Shown here piece after piece: positions 7,001 to 13,000 of a DNA stretch of 15,000 nucleotides. The number at the start of each line of letters is the position of its first letter. Position 1 is the first letter of the stretch. Made by a program: the position numbers and the translations under genes. Where the stretch lies: contig CAJNDS010000324.1 in assembly GCA_905221605.1 (NCBI GenBank), positions 639,640 through 654,639 on the forward strand, read 5' to 3'. Below the pieces are notes generated by a model. The model saw only the letters and a list, made by a program, of their open reading frames with translations, had not been told where the DNA came from and did no database searches. The stretch is from Symbiodinium natans. Taxonomy: Eukaryota > Sar > Dinophyceae > Suessiales > Symbiodiniaceae.

Positions 7001-10000
7001 TTACGATTAGGGTTTAGGGTTTGCAGTGCTTTGGGCCCTGATGCAAGACAGGAAAGCCTGCTACTGTGTGGATATCTTACGTTCTGTTAAAGTCCCAAGA
7101 CCACTTTCCCAAAGCACCTGCCAGAGGCGCAGACTATTATTGGTGTTAGCGTGAAAAGTGTTTTAAGTTGTGGTCTTTCTGGTCCCCCTCCCTCCCCCCC
7201 CACCCCCGAAGCCCTCTAAACCTTAAACCCCAATTCCTACCTCAACACCCTAATATAGGGTTTAGGTTTTACGGTTTAGAGATTTATGGAAGCCCTAAGC
7301 CCTAAACCCTAAACCCTAAACTCTTTGAGGCTGTGCGCCTCGGCCGCCCGGAGATCATGCGCCCGGAGGTGTCTCGCTGCGCCGCTCGGCAAAGAGGAAG
7401 ATCCTCTAGTTTGGAGTTTTCGGGTTTAGGGTTTAGGGTTTACGGTTTACGGTTTACGGTTTACGGTTTACGGTTTACGGTTTACGGTTTAGGCTTGGGA
7501 CAAGGCGCAAGAGTCCTGTCTAAACCTTATGTAAGCTCCATAATTCTTATCAATCCCATAAACTATAAACCTTTTTCAGCAATGGAGGCCCTCAAGCCCT
7601 CATATCATTGCAAGCGCCATAAACACAAAACCCTAAGCCATTTTCTCTCTACACATTTAGGGTTGTTTAACGTTAAAAATCCCATTTAGGGTTTTTCGGG
7701 TTTTTAACTGTAAAAAACTCAAAATGCCACGGAAGTCGAAAGCACCAAGCCACAGCAGCAGCTGCCGAGGTAGTGGAGAATGTCGCCATGAGGAATATGG
7801 GTGTGGCTTCCTTCAAGGACCTGCGAGAATGACCCCAGCGTTTAGGGTTAAGGGCTTTAAGGTGAAAGACCTTTGGGGGGTGCAAGTTGGGATGTTTCCC
7901 CTTATACTAACAGTCCTTAGTAGGGGCTTAGCGTTTAGGGTTTAGGGTTTAGGGTTCAGGGTTTAGGCTGTAGGGTTTGGGCTTCCATAGTCCCTATGAA
8001 GGACTGTTAGTATAAGGAGGGACATCCCAAAGTGTAAAGGAAGTTACATGGTCCTAGGGTTCTGAAGTATGGGCCCTTGGGTTTTCTTCAGCAAGGGCCT
8101 CTAGATGAAGGGGCCATGCAACAACCCTTCGAACCAGGTAATGGTGTTCCATGTCAACTGTGCTAGCACTACCACCTTCCACTAAAAACCCTCTGAAGGA
8201 CGATCTAAAGCCAACGGACAGCCTAAACCTCCTCAACCTCCCTGTACCTCCCTCCAACTTGGGTTTAGGCCCTAAACCCTAAACCCTAAACCCTAAACCC
8301 TAAACCCTAAACCCTAAACCCTAAACCCTATAAGCCCTTAACTGCTGTGCCCGAGTTCCCCCTTGAAAGTCGCAGTTTCCAGCATTCGGTAGTTGAGATG
8401 GCTCGGACGCACAGTTGCGGTTCGGATTCCCAACTCGCGCCCACACCCAAAAGGCACCCTGTTTCTCCTAGCTTTCTGGGAAGGGTCTATAGGGTTTAGA
8501 GTTCTGGGGGTTTTGGGGCTGTCGGGTTTAGGGTTTAGGGTTTAGGGTGTAGGATTTAATTTAGGGTTTAGGGTTTAGGGTTACAGGGTTTGTGGGTTTA
8601 GGGCAAGTCCCTCGAGGACGTGCCGGAGAAGGCCAAGCGAAAAGCCATCCAAGAAGCCATGGAAGAAGCGCAGGCGCGCCCTAGGGTTTTAGGGTTTAGG
8701 GTTTAGGGTTCAGGGTTTAGGGTTCAGGGTTTGGGGTTTAGGGTTTGGCGTAGGTTGCGCTGTTTTTGTTCTGTGCTGTTTCAGGTGCCGCTGTTTTGAG
8801 TTCTGGTGGTTTAGTTCGCAGGGTTTTTGGTTTATTTCTTGCAGGAGCTTGCATGGTTGGTATCATCTTCTTAATCTGAGACCTCATCTGTGTAGCCACG
8901 GTTGTAGACGAAACCCCGCACCCCGAAAGCCTCGATTCAAAGGATTGCGAATTCGGGGCGGGGGGGGGGGGGAGGGGACCCTTGGCAAGCTGACAAGCTA
9001 TGCAATGTTTTTTGTAATGAGGCTTCTCCAAAGTCAGCATAGTGGGGCTGAGAGTACAGGGCTGTCAAAGGCTCAGGCAAGTTTTCCAAAACTCCTACAT
9101 TAAGGAGCATGACCTGAACCCTACATCGCCGTACGTGTTTTTTGACTTACTGGCCCCCAGGCCCTCCAAGCCTAACAGGGGGGGATGAATCCTAAACCCC
9201 TGAACCCTCCAGCCTATGGGGCCTTTAAGGCCTTTAGGGCCTCTAGGTCATCTAGGGCCTCTAGGGTTCAGGGTTTAGGGTCTAAGTTTAGGGTTTAGAG
9301 TTTTCAGCAACAGGTCATCTGCTGCACCGTGGTCACAGCTGGGAGTGCGTTGCTGAAAGACTTCCGCCCTCGGGGCAGCACTAGCCCAGGAGGTTCAATC
9401 GCTTGGAGTTGAAAGGCGCGGCTTTTTGTATTGTTTTTTTTTTTTTTTGTGGGGGGGTGGGTTGGGTTTAGGGTTTTGTGGGGCTTGGTTCAGGGTACAG
9501 AGTTGCTGTTCATTGCTTGTCTTAGGCGCCTTGTTTTTCCAAACTCTCCATTTGTGTTTGGCGTGGCTTTGTACTTGAAGCTGGACCTGTACCATGAACC
9601 AAAGGAGAATGCCCTAAACCCCAAACCCTAAACCCTAAAACCCTAAACCCTAAGCCCTAAACCCTAAACCCTAAACCCTAAACCCTAAACCCTAAACCCT
9701 AAACCCTAAACCCTAAACCCTAAGCCAGATCTTGCCTATCCTGCAGGGCGATGGGTTGGTATCTAAGCTGTGCGTGCTCTCCTGCGGGCACGGCTCAGGG
9801 CTGAGTTCAGGTGATCTGGACAGCCACATCCCTGAGCCTCCCAAGCCCTCTGCGGACCTCAGACGGGTTTAGGGTTTAGGGTTTAGGGTTTAGGGTTTAG
9901 GGTTTAGGGTTTAGGGTTTAGGGTTTAGGGTTTAGGGTTAATTCAGTAAATACCGTTGCATCGAATATGCTTTCTTAGAGTTTCGACAAGAGAAAAGAGC

Positions 10001-13000
10001 GTGCGAAAGGATATTCAAAGGTCCTGGTAGTCGGTAGTATGGTGTTTTCGGCGTTTAATACATGGCCCGAAGTTCCAACCCCCAAATAGCAACCCTAAGC
10101 CCCCATAGCTGCACTCCACCCGGATGCCCTACGCCCTACGCCAAGGATTTCCCCTGGTTCTGGTAGATGAGGCCTCGCAGGCGGCGATGGTTGTATCCTA
10201 AACCCTAAACCCGCATCCCTAAACCCTAAACCCTAAACCCTAGACCCTAAACCGCAATTACACAGGACCCCAAGAGCGACTTCCCAAAAAAATCCGCGGG
10301 AGCTCATGGGAAGCCCTAGCAACCTCTTAAACCCCAACCTAAACCCTTACAGAGCTGATTTCTTTTGTGGGGTTGCGACTGGGAGTTTCGGGTGGTTTGC
10401 CATCCTTGCAGCGCCCGCAGACCTGAATCCTAAGGGGGGCGGGGTTTATGGGGTTTAGGGTTTAGGGCATTTCCTAGGCTTGCTTTTTATCAATCGGACG
10501 TAACTTAGAGAGCATGAGACCAGCATCTCTTTCAGCTGCTGATTTCGGGCTTTAACTCAACAAACCTTTACAGGCAAGAGCCCTTTAAAACCCGGAACAT
10601 TTTTGCAGGCAACCGTCTTGACAATTCTAAACCCTAAACCCTAAACGCTAAACCCTAAACCCTAAACCCTCAACCTTCCTAGTCCGAGTCCCCCCCAGAT
10701 CTAAAACCCTAAACCCTAAACCCCAAGCATCTGAGAGCATGCCAGCCAGCTCTGGGCTGCTGCTGCCATCCACAGAGGGACCTCAGCATGACTCTTAGGG
10801 TCTAGGGTTTAGGGTTCTGGGTTTAGGGTTTAGGAGGGTTTAGGGTTTAGGGTTTACAAGATTTCGGCGGCTCTCCGGCTGAAAGTGTTTATCTTCTCGG
10901 TAGCCCCGCGGTACCCTTTACTTTACTCGTTTTTGTTGGTTTAAGGTTCCGTTTTTAAGTAACCAGCCCACCAAAGGGGTGCCCTTATTATGAAACGGTT
11001 ATTGGGCTACCGAGTCTGTTTTGAGTCCACTCATTCAGCTCTTGCCAGATCCAGTATCTGTCATTTCAGCTCTTGACTCAACACCTTCGGTTTCAGAATA
11101 TAAAGCCCTAAGCCTACCTAAACCTAACCCCCAAACCCTACACCGCGTTGAGCCACAAAAGGGCCCCTTTCTTCATCTTGACTGCCGTGGAACCTAGTAA
11201 GCCATCAAACCCGGCGGTTTTCCCGTAACCCTTTAAAGCCGAAAGCCCTAGTGGCTTAGGGTTACGGGCTTAGGGTTACGGGCTTAGGGTGAGGGTAATT
11301 CAAAACCCTCAACCCAAACACCCAAAAAGCTGGAAACGTACACCTGGCAGGTTACCGAGCCCGCGACGCTGATTTCCATTTGCCGGGGCTGCCAACAGCT
11401 GGCCCCCTCCCCAGACCTTGCGCAGGTCACAGGGTTCAGGGCTTTAAGCCCTATAAGCCCTGTAGACCCTTTAGGCAGGTTTGGCATTGATTGTGGCGCC
11501 TTGAATGGCTTAGGCAAATTCATTGTGGTGTTACAAGTTGAAAGGGTAAGTTTCGGGTTTTTGGGCTGTAGGCTTGTACGTTTAGTGTCTAGGGTTTGGG
11601 CTTGCGGGTTTTTTGGCAGCCTGCAGCTGCAAGTGCTTTGTCCAGCAACTGTGACGTTCTTTATGCGCAATCCCTAACCCCAAGGGTCCATGCACCTCAT
11701 TATTTTTTGCTTGGGCCCCAAAGTCCCTATATAGGAGGCACCTCAAGGCCCATAATTAACCCGAAACTAGAGTCCTTTTCAAGAATCGCCAAACATGGTA
11801 CCACTCTTTTCGGAAACCCCTATGAGAGGTATCTAAAGCCGACATTATGAACCCCAAGCCCTGTTGTAAGTGGGCGGTCTTGGGGCGGAAATGGGTCTCC
11901 ATACGCTTCCACTGGGCACGCCCTGGCGCCGCTAAAGCCTTAGCACCCTAAGACCTCAAACCCTAAAACTTTTGGGTTTAAAGTTTCGGCTGAGGGCTTA
12001 AAACCAGGTTTAGGGTGAGTGTTGTGTAGAATTTATGCACTCCACACTCTCAGAAATAGCTTAGACCCCTGAAGTCGTCAAAGCCCAAGCTAGAGATGTA
12101 TAGTTTAGTGCTCCGCCCTAAACCTTAAACCCTAAACCCCTAAACCCCAAACCTTAGACCCTAAACCCTAAACCCTAAACCCTGAACCCTGAACCCTAAA
12201 CCCTAAACCCTAAACCCATCCCCCAGTTTGAGCTCCTGTTGGGCAGGTCCTGTGTGGTGACCACTGTCAGCTGCCTCCCACCGTCAAGTCCGATTCGCCC
12301 ACGCTGGAGGACAACCCTAAAGCCCGAAAAGCCCTAAAGGGTTTAGGGTTTAGGGTTTAGGGTTTAGGGTTTAGGGTTTAGGGTTTAGGGTTCAGGGTTT
12401 AGGGTTTAGGGTTTAGGGTTCCGAAATTAGGGTTTAGGGTTTAACCCTAAAGCCTCAAACCCAACAACCCCCAATCCGCTAAATCGCCCCGGAGCCTTAA
12501 AGCCTAAAGAATTTGCCGGGAAGGGCCGGGTGAGTAGAAAGCAACTCAGCAAATTCAAAGAACGGGTCAAGGCGGAGTTGCTCACAGCCGACAGAGGCCA
12601 GCCTGCTCGACGCCAGGGAGCACCTTGCGAATGCAACCATTTCTGGGTTGCGTGGCTAAACATAGGGTTTAGGGTTTAGGGCTTAGGGTTTAGGGTTTAG
12701 GGTTCACACAGTATGAAAGGCTTGACCATGCAGCAGACATCGCGGAAGATTGTGCTGGGGTGCAAGACGTGTTGGAGCGACCCTTGGATTGGCAGGCGAT
12801 GTGTCTGGTTGGGATGCCAGCTGGGAACTGAGGGCCCTCGCAAAAGGCACAGGAAGGGGTTCAGAGTTCCGGGTTCAGCAGCCCGAGCACTGCACCACCA
12901 CTGGGAAGTGGTGGGGCACCAGCCTCTTGTCATGAGTTGCAGGGGCTGTTGCAGCATAAGGCTCAGAAGACGTTCAGGGATGCTGGACATGCTTCAACAA

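Noticed and set aside
8385-8445. GGTTCGGATTCC resembling a tRNA B box
   Set aside because: No matching A box, acceptor stem or cloverleaf could be drawn.
11284-11670. Longest antisense open frame in the window (128 aa)
   Set aside because: Over 11351-11401 the opposite strand encodes the helicase TEP segment in correct phase, and the antisense product has no recognised motif.
12697-12990. Antisense 97-aa frame and plus-strand 98-aa frame over the same bases
   Set aside because: Several frames are open at once here, so openness alone is not evidence, and neither product shows a motif.
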